This document shows positions 44,790 to 58,000 of a DNA stretch of 64,000 nucleotides, piece after piece. Origin of the DNA: Monomorium pharaonis (Eukaryota; Arthropoda; Insecta; Hymenoptera; Formicidae); NCBI RefSeq assembly GCF_013373865.1, contig NC_050469.1, positions 27,141,546 to 27,205,545 of the forward strand, given 5' to 3'. Position numbers and translations under genes: made by a program. Each line of letters begins with the position of its first letter. Position 1 is the stretch's first letter. The notes below the pieces were generated by a model. That model was not told the origin of the DNA. It saw nothing but the letters and a program-made list of their open reading frames with translations, and searched no databases.

Positions 44790-47700
44790 AAATGCCATCT
44801 GTTTTCCTATAATAAAAAGTATTGATTATCTGAAAAATTTCTTATTTTACACGTATATATGAAACTTTACAACATATAAAGTCCGTACCAACATTCGTTA
44901 GCACTAATGGCTGATGCAACACACACAATTTTCTACCTTCGCTTGTAACGTAGTTGAAATTACTTAAAAAGACAGTGAACGCAGAAGCGATTTTAATTAA
45001 TTGAAATTGCCGATGCTTTAACAAATATATACGAAATATGACACGTGTGTATAAAATTGATACTCGATTTGATTTCAATCCATCCGTCCATCCATTATTT
45101 CTTTCCAATTATTCAATTTATGGACCTTCAAACGCGACGGGGCTCACATGACGGCGAAAGTTAAATATCACGTCGAGTGCATCATAAAAAATTAATATGC
45201 CGCGCGCACATCAGTTATACGTGACGGCATCGCGGAGCTCGCAGTGTTTACAAAAGTACGATGACGGGCGGAGGAGGATGACCCTTTCCTTCCTTATTGG
45301 CGCTTTGATCGCAACGGTACGCATCATTTCAGATAATTGGATGGCCGATGGGGTGCATCAGACCGAACCGGGCGCGATCGTTGAAAAATATGCGTTTCGA
45401 CGATGCGTAATATGTGTTTGCATACGCCCGCGCGAAACGCCGAGCGTAAATTGGATTACCAATAGTCAACGCGAGATCTGAAATCTCTCGCGGAAAAGGC
45501 TTTATTCTTTGTGCCGTTGTCCTTATCAAACGTCAGCGCCGTTAACGTTCGCGTGAAGATTCGCGCTAAAAGACGACGAGAGAGGGAAAGAGAGAAAGAG
45601 CAGGTCGAACATTTATTGCTTTTCGCGGAAAAATGTCTGTACGAGAGACGATACTGATGCGTGCGAACGAAGAACAAACATAAAAAACGACGCCGGTGAA
45701 TCAAGCGATAATTTTTTTTTCAAATTACGATAAGAAACGTACACCCGAGACGGCAGTAATGGAAACATTAAACACTACTATAGATAAATGAAGACGTAAC
45801 CGTTTTGCTTCGTGTGCAGAAATCTGTCTTTCACTCTCGGTAGTAGCTAATTTAAGAGACGATATATTGAATTGAAGTAATACAGAGGAGAATAATAAAT
45901 GTCATTAATGTTTTATAGCCCGTAAATTTTTCGCATCGTATCTCAACATCTCAGAGTTAGATTCGTATTTATAGTTGTTAGTTACACGAAGCACGTATTG
46001 AAAAGCGTATCAAATGAAAGACTCGAAATAAAATTTTATATCTGAGACACAAATTTAATAATCACATTTTGATAAAAAGATCAATTTAGAAGTAAATTTT
46101 GCTAAGAGTGAGAAACGAAGCGACTAAACGAGTTATTTTTATAAAACTTGGTCCTATTAAAATATCGGATAATTATTAATAAAACATTTTGTAAGACATC
46201 TGCGGTCAAATAATTATTGACGTTACATTATTTTAAAACAAAGGCTTTTGTTTGAAGCGACGTAAAATTAAACTTATCAATAATTAAATAAAAATGGATA
46301 TGAAAAATTAAGATAAAAATAAGTTATTTGTTATACAATTATCAATATAATTAAATATTATTACCATGTTTTTTTATTAACGAAATTAGTTGAAATTCAT
46401 TATTTAATTACCACATATTTTTTTATCATCTTTTATTTAAAAATATATTTATTTACAAAATGCATATTAAAAAATTTAAATATTACTTTCTAAATATTGT
46501 CTATCCAAATAATATAATATTTAATCTTGAATGTATATAACCAAATTATATTAAAAAAATAATCCAGAAAGAAGAAGATAAAATAATAACTAAAGTAATG
46601 AAATAAATTAAATTTACCTTATTGTATTATATAAAATTTTTATTTTTATTTCACATAAATGTATATAAGAGAGTAAAGTTTTGTTCCAATTTTTATCCAT
46701 AAAATAAGAACATGATGAAGGAAATAATTCTTTATTCTGAAAGTATATTAATATTCTACTTGTCAATCACTTTATACTTTTTTTCTTTTCTCCTTGTTTA
46801 TGTACTAATTGTTCAGTCAGTAAAAGTTTAAAAATAAAATCTATTTTACTTAAAAACTCGCAATGTTGTGACTGAGTAAAATTTTACTTAGCACTCTCGA
46901 CATTAATTGTATTTAATTTCGCAAAAACACAAAAGAATAAGAAAAACTGCAGGAAAATATTGAGTTTTATTCTAATTCGATAAAACGTATATTATTACTA
47001 AACAGACTATTCGTGTTTTACTTTGTGCTCTTAATCCAAAAATAATAAACAAACCCGCGGTTTATTTTTTAAATCTAATATATTCAAAATTAAACATTGT
47101 CAAAACAATCGCACATAGATGTCGTGATAAAAAATAACTTATAATTTCCATCATATATCGTCTCAATCTTTACGTAAAATAAAAAGTAAGTCGCGCGAGA
47201 AATTTGCTCCGGCAAATATCCGACACATTAATCGAGGGAGTTAATTAAATGCGCGCGCGCGCTAGTAGTTGCTAATTGTTCGTAGGAAATAATTGAATTC
47301 GGTGTCCTCCGCTACTCGACACAATCGCATCTGGATGTGCAAGGCGATGGAAGCAGCTCGCGCCGCTACCTGCCATCTCAAGTCTTGCCGCTCGAATGAC
47401 AACACGTCGGGGCGGCGGCCTTGCCGCAGCGCTACCAAAACAAACACCAAGGCCGTACGCCAGCCGTCTCGCCTCTACGAAATACTTCGTCTACGAAATA
47501 ACTATGTATGAGCACTATACTCACTATACTGTATGATATAACGCCGAGCCGAAATTCTCCTTGTACTTTAAATGGATTTTAATAACCGCGCATATTACTG
47601 CTTTGTTCGATGGAGTCGTGTTAGCGACGTTTAAGATAAGGATGAATTCCATTGAACTGAGGGAGTAGTATCATTATACATATATACTTGAATCCAAATT

Positions 47701-49500
47701 GATGAGCGAATTATAATACTATATAAATAATGATAATTTTGCACTGCACATTAATTTAATGAAGTAGTTAATGAAATAGATACGCGATTGTCTGAAATCA
47801 ATCATTTTCATATTCGATATGATTTTAATAGCAATAATAAAAAACAATGTATAGAATAGCTCAAATCGTAGGTATAGAGTATTAATAATATGCGTTAGAT
47901 CATAAAGTTATTTTTATGTGCGTTAATTTTATTACAGTATGAAATATAATTAATGTCGGAACTGTTATACAATGTGTGTGTGTATTATAACCACAGATAC
48001 AAATCTGCCTGAGTTAAGCATGTATAACATTTCAGAGATCTCTTATTTATAATTAATTAGAAAGAAATGGTTTATGACAGATTAGGACACACACAAATAT
48101 TTAATCTTAGAATTGGAATAATTGTCAATTTGTTGAATATCATATATAAATTTCTAAAATTGTCAGAATACACGATTGAGACACCATAAAGAGATAATAT
48201 ATTAATAATTTTTGGTTGCAACCTTTAGATTGCAAATTTTAATTAGATTAAAATGGATTTGATGGAATCGACAATGTTTGAATTTAGGCATGGCTGAGTA
48301 ATTGAAATAAGGACAAACGTAAAAGTATAAAATCGACGTATAAACTATTTATTTTTTTACAATATAAAACTTGTAATTATTTAAGTAACTTTTCACATTA
48401 TTCTTAATCGTATGTTTCATGTGAGTAATAAAGATTAGAAAAATATTTATATACTATATGTACAATTAAAGAAAAATTTATAACATAATTGTATTTTTCT
48501 TCTTCTTTACCATTTTTAATATAATATAAGATCCGTATTTAATTTTGCATATTTTGTTTCGAGATTGAATAACGTATAAACTGATACAGAGAAATTAAGA
48601 GGTTTTTAAAAATATGTATTTCATAAGCAGAAATAAAACTGGATAGAAAATATTTCACTGTCGGATAAAACATATAAATGTATACTTATTTATTAAATAA
48701 ATATTAATTGAAATATATATAAATATATTTCACTTAATATTTATTTAATAAATAAGTACACTGATAACTTAATTATATTTATTCTTACAAATAAGTTGGT
48801 TTTATTTCAATTTTTTGTAACTTATTCATTTTTCTATAATTTGATTTTATAACAATCGTTACAAAAATATTTTAATGTAATATACACTATTTCATTAATA
48901 ATTTTGCAGAATATTCCAGAACAAATCATATATTATTTTAATGTTAAATTCCACGAGAATTCTGTTTTTCAGTCAGGAATGCATTTAATTAATTGAATAT
49001 AAATTCTCGGTTAGCCTTAATTGAGTATCTGTAAATACCGAATTGGTTCTCAAGATTTATATCTATTTATTAAATAATATGTCTCTCAAAAATTGAGAAC
49101 AAAGTATTCCATTTATTCTTATAATACTTATATATGAATAAGTAAAAATTATTTTTTAGTTGGATTATTATGATCATCAAATGGACTATCAGAATTATTA
49201 TTGTTTTTAGTTATTTAAATTATTATTATTATATATTTATATATAATTAAATCGTAACAAGAAGTTTTATAAATATCTATATTTCCTACCTAAAATTAAT
49301 TGATTGTTAAGTTTTGAAATAATATTACAATTGTTAAAACGTTAGGTAATTTACTTTAGTTGATTGCGACTAGCTTTAGCCAGTGTTAACAAAATTGCAT
49401 CAGAGCTGCAGCTTTCTAGCATTGAAATTTCCTGATATTCTAATTTCAGTCTCTGTTAGTGCGTTATCGCACTCGTTTAATAGCAGAAGAACCGAGAATT
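44790..49500. other. AT-rich desert with two CpG islets
   Basis: Islets at 45180-45700 and 47280-47480 stand out of strongly AT-rich DNA. The first has an ATG frame with a hydrophobic stretch (MTLSFLIGALIATVRII). The second has exon-like minus-strand signals. No supported gene. Confidence 0.45.
48680..48762. repeat. AT-rich 40-bp-arm palindrome
   Basis: GTATACTTATTTATTAAATA pairs with TATTTAATAAATAAGTACAC, and AATTGAAATATAT with ATATATTTCACTT, with almost no loop. Possibly cruciform-prone, or a short MITE. Confidence 0.5.
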
Positions 49501-49551
49501 TTTGATCCTTATCATGTCTGTTCAAATCTTTATTAAATCCATTTTAACTAC

Positions 49552-49581
49552 TCTTTCTCTCTCTCTCTCTCTCTCTCTCTT
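49552..49581. repeat. (CT)n microsatellite
   Basis: Pure CT run at the boundary of an AT desert and a GC-rich block. Confidence 0.9.
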
Positions 49582-49952
49582 TTTCATTAAAAATGAAACA
49601 ACTACGCATCCGAGCAAGCATTTAGAGCAAAATAAAAAGAAAGGAAGCACAAAGAAAGGCGCAACTGAAACGAAAAGGACCCATTGCGACGCGAGATGCA
49701 TCGAGAACAACGCGTTGGCGAAACGGGGGCGGCTGAGAGGGCGTGAAAAAGGGGGGACGTGGTAGAGAAGCGGAGGGAAACGTGAACGAGAAAAAAGCAT
49801 CGCCGGAACGTCTAGGGTAACCGTCAGAAGCGCCGGGAGTTATCGTCTGGCGATAAAAGTCGATGGCGATAATAACAGCGATATACTCCTTCTCTTCACG
49901 GCTTTCTTTAACCCCGCTACTACCGCGCCCCGTCCTTGTCCGCGATCGTTCG

Positions 49953-49955
<3 letters not shown>

Positions 49956-50010
<55 letters not shown>
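49956..50010. repeat. (CT)n microsatellite
   Basis: CT run of about 55 bp in a GC-rich block. Confidence 0.95.
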
Positions 50011-50017
<7 letters not shown>

Positions 50018-50328
50018 GCCCGTTGCCCTTTCCTCGCCCCCCTGTTCCGTCGCCCCGAGCGGGCTGATGCACTGGTCTGGCCCGCGTCCGCTCGTCTGGC
50101 TGTCAACGGGTCGTTGAACCCCCTCCTCGCTGCCTCTTATCCCGCTGTTGACCGGTGTCTTCAAAGCCCCGAGACTTATCGTCGTTTGAATGCAACGCCG
50201 TGGCCCGTCACGGTTACACGCAGACAGAAGTCCACGGACACCTCTCGCTCTCTCCCTCTGTCTCTCTTGACCTCGATCGTATACCCCCTCCTGCCCGTCG
50301 GACGCACACTCGCGCGCGCGAATTTCAG

Positions 50329-50442
50329 CGACGGGTCTGCCGATTCCCGAGGGACGCGCGATACCGATGAGGCTGCAACCGCCGCCGCCGCCGCCGCCAC
50401 GGCTATTCGATTGCTGCTGGCCGAGTACGGACCGACGCGCAC
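50329..50442 (+). CDS. Exon-like segment with strong donor
   Basis: The acceptor-like GAATTTCAG ends at 50328 and a near-perfect donor GCGCAC|GTAAGTG begins at 50443. The 114-nt interval is open in a frame reading DGSADSRGTRDTDE, an Ala run from a GCC repeat, then TAIRLLLAEYGPTR. The Ala run and CpG-rich context raise the chance of a false frame. No partner exons were found. Confidence 0.17.
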
Positions 50443-50599
50443 GTAAGTGTGCGGCATATACGTGTGCATGCACTGTGTGCGCGCACCCTATGTGTCTGTG
50501 CGTGATTGGATGCGTGGCAATTGTCAATGAAATTGTCCGCAGTTACGCCGGCGGAACGAGGGTCGTGTTCATCGGTTGACGATTGATCGTCGTGAACAA

Positions 50600-52500
50600 C
50601 GGGCGGTTCGAACGGGAGTCTCGAACCGACTGTTTCACAGGTATTCAAGGTGGAAGGTCCAGCATGATGAGGAAGGGACGGGGGGGATGGACTTGCAATT
50701 TTCTTAGCCAAGGCAAGATCTAGACAGGGAATATGGAGTGCCAAATCTTTCCGTTTTATTGATATCGAGAAAAAAATGACTAATCTGTACGCTCTTTTTT
50801 TTTGCAATATTCGAATTTTTGCTGCCAACTGAAAAGAACAAACAGCACGATTCTTTTTACTCCGATATGCACGTGTTTAATTTTTTTCCTCCTCCGCGTT
50901 AGATTTTTGTCTTATGAAGACAATAATAATTGCAATAATCGGCACACATTAAAAAGAAATTTATAATAGAGAGACGGAGCTTAAATGGTGCGCAAATTTT
51001 TTTCAAGAAATTAAATGTATTTATTAAAAAAATAGCTCTAGAAGCATGTGTCGGTTATACTTGCATCTTCATGTACTCTGGGAAAAATAGTTTTCCCAAA
51101 ACACGGTTTTATAATTCACTTTGGGGCCCCATGATTAAGTATCAAATTATTTTGATTACTCGTAACTCTAATTTTACGTTTTTTTTTTTCAAATTACCCT
51201 GTATTAATTAAAAATTGCAGTTAGCTATTCCATATATTTCAAAGATTTTTAAGTTATATTAGTCAAACCTTTCAAGTAGTTCCGTCGATCCAATTACGCA
51301 ATATTCAATTACGCAAAAATTATTTTTACTTAAGAACAATCCACATAATTTGATTATTTAATAATCCCAAGGACCCAAAATGAGCTATAACTGTATTTTG
51401 GGAGAACTATTTTTTCCAGAGTACAGAATGTTGTATATCGCAATTTGTATGCATTATGCCGTGGTTACTGAAAAAAGAACCTCTTATTCTCGTATAATAA
51501 AATTGCGTTGTCCAATGCAGAGAAAGAGAGAGAGAGAGAAAGAAAATTAAAAAATTGGATAGTATTCGACAATTGTATGCGTCTTAAAATGTGCGCTTCA
51601 AATAATAAATATGAGTTAATGAATTCATCTTAAAACTGCAGCAAATCACTCATCACAATAAATTAAACACACAATAAATTAAAACGACAAGTAGAATTCA
51701 ATATAGAGTAATCGATAATTGAAAACAGTTAAATTTGTTCGACAATCGCGACACGTTTATGCAATGCATTTCTGTTACTGCCATTTAAATTTAATTTATA
51801 TAAAATTCTAAAATAATTTATTAATAATACAATTTTAAATGGATATAAAATAATTGATTGAAAAACAGCCATTAGATCATTTTTTACTTAACGTCTTCTA
51901 ACTTGTTAACTTCTATGTTGACTAAGCCATTTTTCCAGCACGTTAAAAATACGTAAGTCGAGTGTATAGTAGAGTCAGAATATACAAGAAAAAAAATAAG
52001 GTCACGCATTAATTATCATCAGTTACGAGACGTTGTTAATTTTAAATGTTAAATTTAAAATAAATATTTATATATTATTTGAACAATATATATTATTTGA
52101 ACATAAGCACATAAGTGTGGTTTAATAACTGTTATTAGAAAACATTCTCTCTAAATTGCCATCAGTGTATTATTACTGATTTCACTGATTTTTCTCTGAT
52201 TGTAATTCAGAGAGTTCAGGTATTTCGAGATAATGTTAAAAAATTTAATGTACTCTAACACACTTGTGCACATATTGGAGCACATATGTGCGTTTTCTAC
52301 ATAAGTTCCGATAGGTGTCTGAATGCATGTGTTAAGGCACATGACGTCTCGCCAGCAATCCTCAAGAGAGGTAAGAAAAAAGTTGTCGAGTTTATAAAGT
52401 AGGCTGCCAGGACAGTACTCATCCGACCTTTCGAGATATCAAGGCCAACTTAAACATTTCATACATCCCCTAGTTCATGAATGGAGAAGCCAACTCAATA
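50600..52500. other. AT-rich stretch with a fold-back element
   Basis: A good + strand donor AGAGAG|GTAAGA lies near 52371, preceded by a ten-codon ATG frame (MTSRQQSSRE); too little to call an exon. Confidence 0.4.
51073..51424. mobile_element. Fold-back element with ~78-bp arms
   Basis: The left end GTACTCTGGGAAAAATAGTT and right end ACTATTTTTTCCAGAGTAC are near complements. Pairing continues through CCCAAAACACGG/CTGTATTTTGGG and CACTTTGGGGCCCC/GGACCCAAAATGAG. The loop is about 195 bp, AT-rich and non-coding. Confidence 0.6.
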
Positions 52501-52951
52501 CTCTCGCGACAGACATATTACACTTGAGAGAAAGACTTGAGACGACGACGATGAGGTGGAAATAAGCCCGCGTCGAACAGAACTCGCGAGCGAGTCAAAC
52601 GAGAGCCGACTATCAAAGGAATGAATTTCAAATTAACGGGCGCTTTCGCATTTAAATGTCAGACATCTATTTCGTCGTCCGAGAGGACGCCTTTCTCAGC
52701 GACAGGGAGGGATTTGCGAGTGGTGCGATCGCGGGACGACGGACGGCGGGAGAACTGGCACACAATGCATTCCCCATTAAAACAATTTGAAAGACGGCGC
52801 ACTCAGTCAGCCGCGCCTCGTCTACGCGAAATAAATTCAAAGAAGCCCCGCCGGGGGAACGCTAGGGGTGCCCCTGTGCCCTCCAGCCATCATCCCCGTT
52901 TACGCAAAAAAGACGCGCGCGGAGACTACGAACGGAGGACCGAATAAGAAC

Positions 52952-52954
<3 letters not shown>

Positions 52955-52986
<32 letters not shown>
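52955..52986. repeat. (GA)n microsatellite
   Basis: GA run in a purine-rich stretch before a GAC repeat. Confidence 0.9.
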
Positions 52987-52989
<3 letters not shown>

Positions 52990-53056
52990 CGAAGGAAGGT
53001 GTCTACTAGAAATGGTAATAATAAAATCTAGAAGGGTTGGCATGCCGAGACGAGCA

Positions 53057-53113
53057 CGACTACGACGACGACGACGACAACGAAGAAGACGACGACGACG
53101 ACGACGACGAAGG
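53057..53113. repeat. (ACG)n trinucleotide repeat
   Basis: GACGACGACG units with a GAAGAAG interruption; reads as Asp, Arg or Thr homopolymers in different frames. No supported exon covers it. Confidence 0.9.
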
Positions 53114-53401
53114 AGCTGCGGACCCACGATCGGTGCAGCGCGCGCGAGGGATGAAGCGACGGGTGGAGCAGTCTGAGGGGTTGGTAGAGACGGAGGCGCG
53201 AGGACAGAGTATTTTAACTTTTTAAGGGGGTGCGCGGCGGCAGTGCAGAGTAGGAGCCGGAGAGAGCGAGCGGTTCACTCGAACGGTTTGGTTGGCCTGT
53301 CTGCCGGGGGTGGATCGGGGGAGAAGCCAGGGGGTTAGTCTAGACGGGAGGACCCCCGACTTCCACCCTCTCTCCGGCAGCGGAGCAACGCCGTCTGCAC
53401 C

Positions 53402-53450
53402 AACATCGCCGCCACCGCCGCTGCCGCCGCCGCCGCCGCCGCCGCTACAC
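53402..53450. repeat. (GCC)n trinucleotide repeat
   Basis: GCCGCCGCC with ACC/TGC interruptions; source of Pro, Gly and Ala runs in the overlapping frames. Confidence 0.9.
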
Positions 53451-54048
53451 CACCACTCAGACTGCGAGCAGACAGATTGCGAGTACAGTGTCGTAGCGAG
53501 AGAGGCAGCCTCTCGCCGACGATGCCCTTGGCCAAATAAATTTTCGCCGCCAGGCCCTGTGCCCGACGGATAAAAAAAACTCCCGTTACGCACGTGTCAT
53601 CATACACGCAATTAACCTGGCGCGTTTAACTGAACGAGCAGTCTATCGTCTGAACACAGATATACGTGATTTACGTGGAAACAAGAAGAATCAGACGAAA
53701 CACCTCGTCACCGATTTAATGACGCGTATCGCGTTTCCCTGGATCAGTTAATGAATTTTATATTTGATCCGTACATTTATTACGTTAACGCTTTGTACTT
53801 GTCTTGAAAAATCTAAAATTTGCACGACGCTGCGGACGCTAAGGATAATATAAATGCGTTTACGCGTGTATACATGCTGGCGTCGCGCGATGCGCCCCTT
53901 CGTACATGCGGTGCATATGCATGCATCCACCATATCATTACACGGCACGGGATAATAAACGAAAGATACGAAAGAGAGAATAATATTACATATGCGAAAA
54001 TGACAGAGCGACGACCGCGAGTTTAAAGCGCACCAAAGAGCAAGAGCG

Positions 54049-54050
<2 letters not shown>

Positions 54051-54126
<76 letters not shown>
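54051..54126. repeat. (GA)n microsatellite
   Basis: About 76 bp of uninterrupted GA, one of the longest in the window. Confidence 0.95.
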
Positions 54127-54128
<2 letters not shown>

Positions 54129-55019
54129 CCATTATTTTAACACACGGCTTCTATAAATCCATATTATCCAAATCGTATTTCATATCTGGCAGCCGTAATC
54201 AATATTTGAAAAATTATATTCATATACGTTTGGAACATACGTGCACATAACATTGCCATAAATTAATTCGCGAAAAGCATTCCGCGTCCGTGCGCACGGA
54301 ACGTACATATCATTTGCATAGAAGTCTTTTATCCGGTGGACTGTTAATTCAGCAACGTTGCTGATATACCGAGTGTCTTTTTTTTTTGTCGCCACCCCCA
54401 CCGTCCCCGAGGCGACGCGCCGGCCAATACGACGCGTAAATCTCCAAAGTCGTTCGTAAATTTGCCCGGTAGGTACAAATTGAAACGTCAGGACGCGCGA
54501 CGTGGCCGCGACACCCTCTCGCGCGAAATCAAAAGCGGAATCCGGGGGCCAAGTCCGCCAAAGACAGGGTGGAGACGTATTGAAATACCGGGCACGTAAA
54601 GGATGCAGCTTTGATCTCCGCGAGAGTGACCGTGCACGACGCCTCGTGTATCGAAATTTTCCAGGCGGCAGCTCCGTTCGGAGAATTGCACAGATGGAAT
54701 ATAGAACCGGGGGGAGGAGGGGGGGAGGTGATGGGGTGAGAGGATGCGCGCCGGGGACCGAAGGAGACGCGAACTCTCGGGGATGGACGACGCGGAACGA
54801 CGCGTGGAATGTAATTGTTGGGCCGTCGAAGTATGCGCGCGGAGGCACCGACAAAGACATTTTTGTCGCGATCCCCCCATCACATTCGTTCGCGTGTCTC
54901 TCGCTGAGATGTAAACCACCGACGCTGGTGTTCTCGATCGGAGATTTATATACGCGGCGGTATATGCAAAGCAGTTCACATCGGCGACATTCTTTTCGCA
55001 ACAAACGCTGTTAATACTG

Positions 55020-58000
55020 GAATAAATATATCTAATACAGAATATTTGTTAAATTATATAGTTATGTAGTTTTATTTATTGGATGAAAGTTTGAATCGAA
55101 CACGCGACAAATCCCCCCCCCAACATTATAAATATTTAAATCTCAAATTAAAATTCAATTAAAATAAAATTCACCTAACACCAAATAAAGAATAAAGTTT
55201 TACTATTGTTTAAAAATTCAATTTTTTTTTTAAATTAAAGAAAAACTAAAAAAGCTAAAAATAAATAATAATAATTATAATAAAAAGAATAATAAATAGT
55301 TTTGCAATTTTACTCAACTCACTCGCGTGCAGCCCTTTAATGTGAATCTAAAACATGTGGTACCAAAAGGACTCTCCCCCTCATCACTTCCGGTACCTGG
55401 GTCAGCCTGTGGTAGAATTCCATATCAAGTTGCCAGAATGTTTGTAAAAATTGCTTTTTTACTTGCTAATACAGATAACTGAGCATTAACTGCATTTTTA
55501 TTAATATTCTTATTTTTCACAGTGAAACAAACTTACATAAAACTGACACTCCAAAACATCCGTTACCTTTTTCGACCTCGACCGAAATCGACCTATCTCT
55601 TTCATATCAGGTTTTTGAATTTCCTGCAAACTGTGCTTTATCATGTCACATACACGATTCTTAAGATTTTTTATTTTTATTATTAAATCCCATCAAAATG
55701 TGACCAGCGTATAATACGATGGAGTAATATTTTTATTTCTAAGTTATTAAAAAAAGTCTTTAGAAAATTCTTTCATTTATAACTAGATTTCCCGCTTTTG
55801 CGTTCATATTTTTAAATTAATAATATCACTCGATGAAGCATCGGCAAACATCCTCGCATGTGTGCATTAAAACAAATAGTAATTTAACTTGCGTAATTAG
55901 GCGTTCAATATCGCGCTTAATTACGCACAATGACGTTTACGCAGGCGATTTTGAACAATCACTTATAATCGTGGTTAATCGTCAAACGATAGAAATCGCG
56001 TAGCACGGTTGGATTTCCATTATAGAGTAATACACCATTACCGATAATTACGAATAATTAATAGGAATGGCATAGGCGCAAGGGTTGACGCTCAAGCAAG
56101 GCGCGTCGTATTATCTCTTACGCTTTGTATACGTCGTATCCGTCTCGTATTCTCGTCGCGTCCCATCGATATAGTTTAATACGCGGCTACGTCAGACGTA
56201 TGTGCGAGTAGTAAACTCGAGAGCTAAGTAAGTCTCACGCTTAGACTAAACAGTGTAGCATCTGCTCACGGTTTTTCACGCGATTATTATTATTATTAAG
56301 ACTAAAGCGGCGACGGAGAGAGAGACTATATTTTCTATTATGACTGCAATCGAAGCATAACAATATCCTGCAGCTGCAAGAAAGGAGTGACGTGAAATAC
56401 GTGAAACACGCGCGTCACGCACCGCTTCGCGTGCGAGAGCACGCCATGCACAACTCGTGAGCTCGTGAGCTCGTCGACAAAAGACACTTCGCAGAAAGAT
56501 ATCGAAAAATATCGTGAAAAATATGGTGCAAAAAATAGAAATACATAAAAGCAAAGTAGACCGTCGTAATTTTGTGAAGTATCACGAAGATTACGAATAA
56601 AGACGCTTTTGGGAGAGGGGGAAAGTCTTTTGCGCGGACCACCCAGACGAGAGGCGAAATTATGCGAAGGATCCAACGTATTTTCAGAAACACGACGCTG
56701 TTTTCGTTGCTCCTTGCTGAATGATACCGTCGGAAAGACGTTTGGAGTCAACCGAGAGGTTTTCGCGTCACGACTATAACGCCGAAAGACGCCGTTAGGA
56801 CGTATCGCGTTGCTTACATGCCTACATGGCAAGCTAAGAATGGGAACTATTTTAAAAACGTGCTTCTCGGTCGCCGACTAAATTTAATTGCAAAACGAAA
56901 AGACGCGCCCTCTCCCGTGCTGCCTTCGCTCTTCTCGCCTCTCGCAAATCCCGCGGTCTTACACTCGCCGAGAGTCAACTCCCGCTTCGGCAGGGTCATC
57001 GGATTCAATTGCGCCTCGATCCCGCCAATCATAAGCGAGTATCAGTTTTGTTAAACGATTCTTCAATGTATTTATTTATGTATAACGCTTTTAGGTTTCT
57101 AGATTTTCCTAAACATACGTGTAAGGGTAGCGTATGTTTCATGGAAATTTTATAGAGATTAAAGATGAATGTAATTACAATTAAAATCTTTACAAAAATA
57201 TTAACATCTATATGATCGATAATTCTCAAATAAAATTTAGATCATTTTTGTGGGAATTGATTAACTTCCTTATCAGCCTGTAGTGGATTTGCGCTCCGGA
57301 ATGAAGTATTAGAAGCTAAATAATTAAAGCATATCTTCGTGTTCGTCGTGTACGATTGTAAAACTCACATCTCGTTCGCTCAATCTCCCTCGTCTCTGTT
57401 TCCCCATCGACAGGACGTCCGGTCTCTTTACGATATTCTGTATAACAGTCTGAGCCCGCTTGCATATGCGCAATCTCCTCCTCTATTTTCTGCGATCGCG
57501 ACCGCAAAGAATGTCCTCAATCTTTCGAAAGCGCGATAACACGTCCTCCTCCCCTCGTCACATCCCCCATTTTTCCCCACCCTCCCTCCGCCATTTTCGT
57601 ATCCTGATCATACGCGCGCCTGTTTCGAGCGAAATCACCTTAGGTAAATTTCCCCGGCGATATCGTCGCCGCTCGCAATAGAGACGCCTTGTATTCGGCG
57701 AGATCGAATGCAAATCGAATAGCTCGCGTTCATTGGTTGTTGGTAGCCCGAGCGACAATCCTGGGTGACACGATTCGACTGCCACATATCGAATCCAATT
57801 TTTCCCCAAACGCGGTTTTTTTCTTGCAAACGACACGGCGGTGCGACTGACAAAAAAAAATCCGGGTGCGAAATAATGTTGCATACAAGAGCGGTCGGTT
57901 ACGCGCTTAATTCCTTATTCAACAAGGTTCCACTTTCAAGTAGTACAGTGCCACTTTTATTCTGTGTATCACCCAATTCTGTTCTTGCGTATCGTCTTTA

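Larger units (their letters stand above)
52500..55020. other. CpG-rich block with repeats, no supported gene
   Basis: Trinucleotide and GA repeats generate frames up to 274 codons (54180-55004, minus). That frame has no ATG at a credible start, no motif and Arg/Ser-rich composition, so it is not called. Confidence 0.4.

Noticed and set aside
49622..50527. 301-codon minus-strand open frame
   Set aside because: Its middle is an Arg-Glu run from a (GA)n microsatellite and the flanks are Gly/Arg-rich; typical compositional artefact.
50606..50630. GGTTCGAA motif resembling a tRNA B box
   Set aside because: It is part of a small palindrome (GGTTCGAA to CTCGAACC) with no A box or cloverleaf around it.
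54180..55004. 274-codon minus-strand open frame
   Set aside because: Arg/Ser-rich, no credible ATG start or motif, in CpG-rich DNA where stops are rare; an overlapping 170-codon frame on the other strand is equally open.
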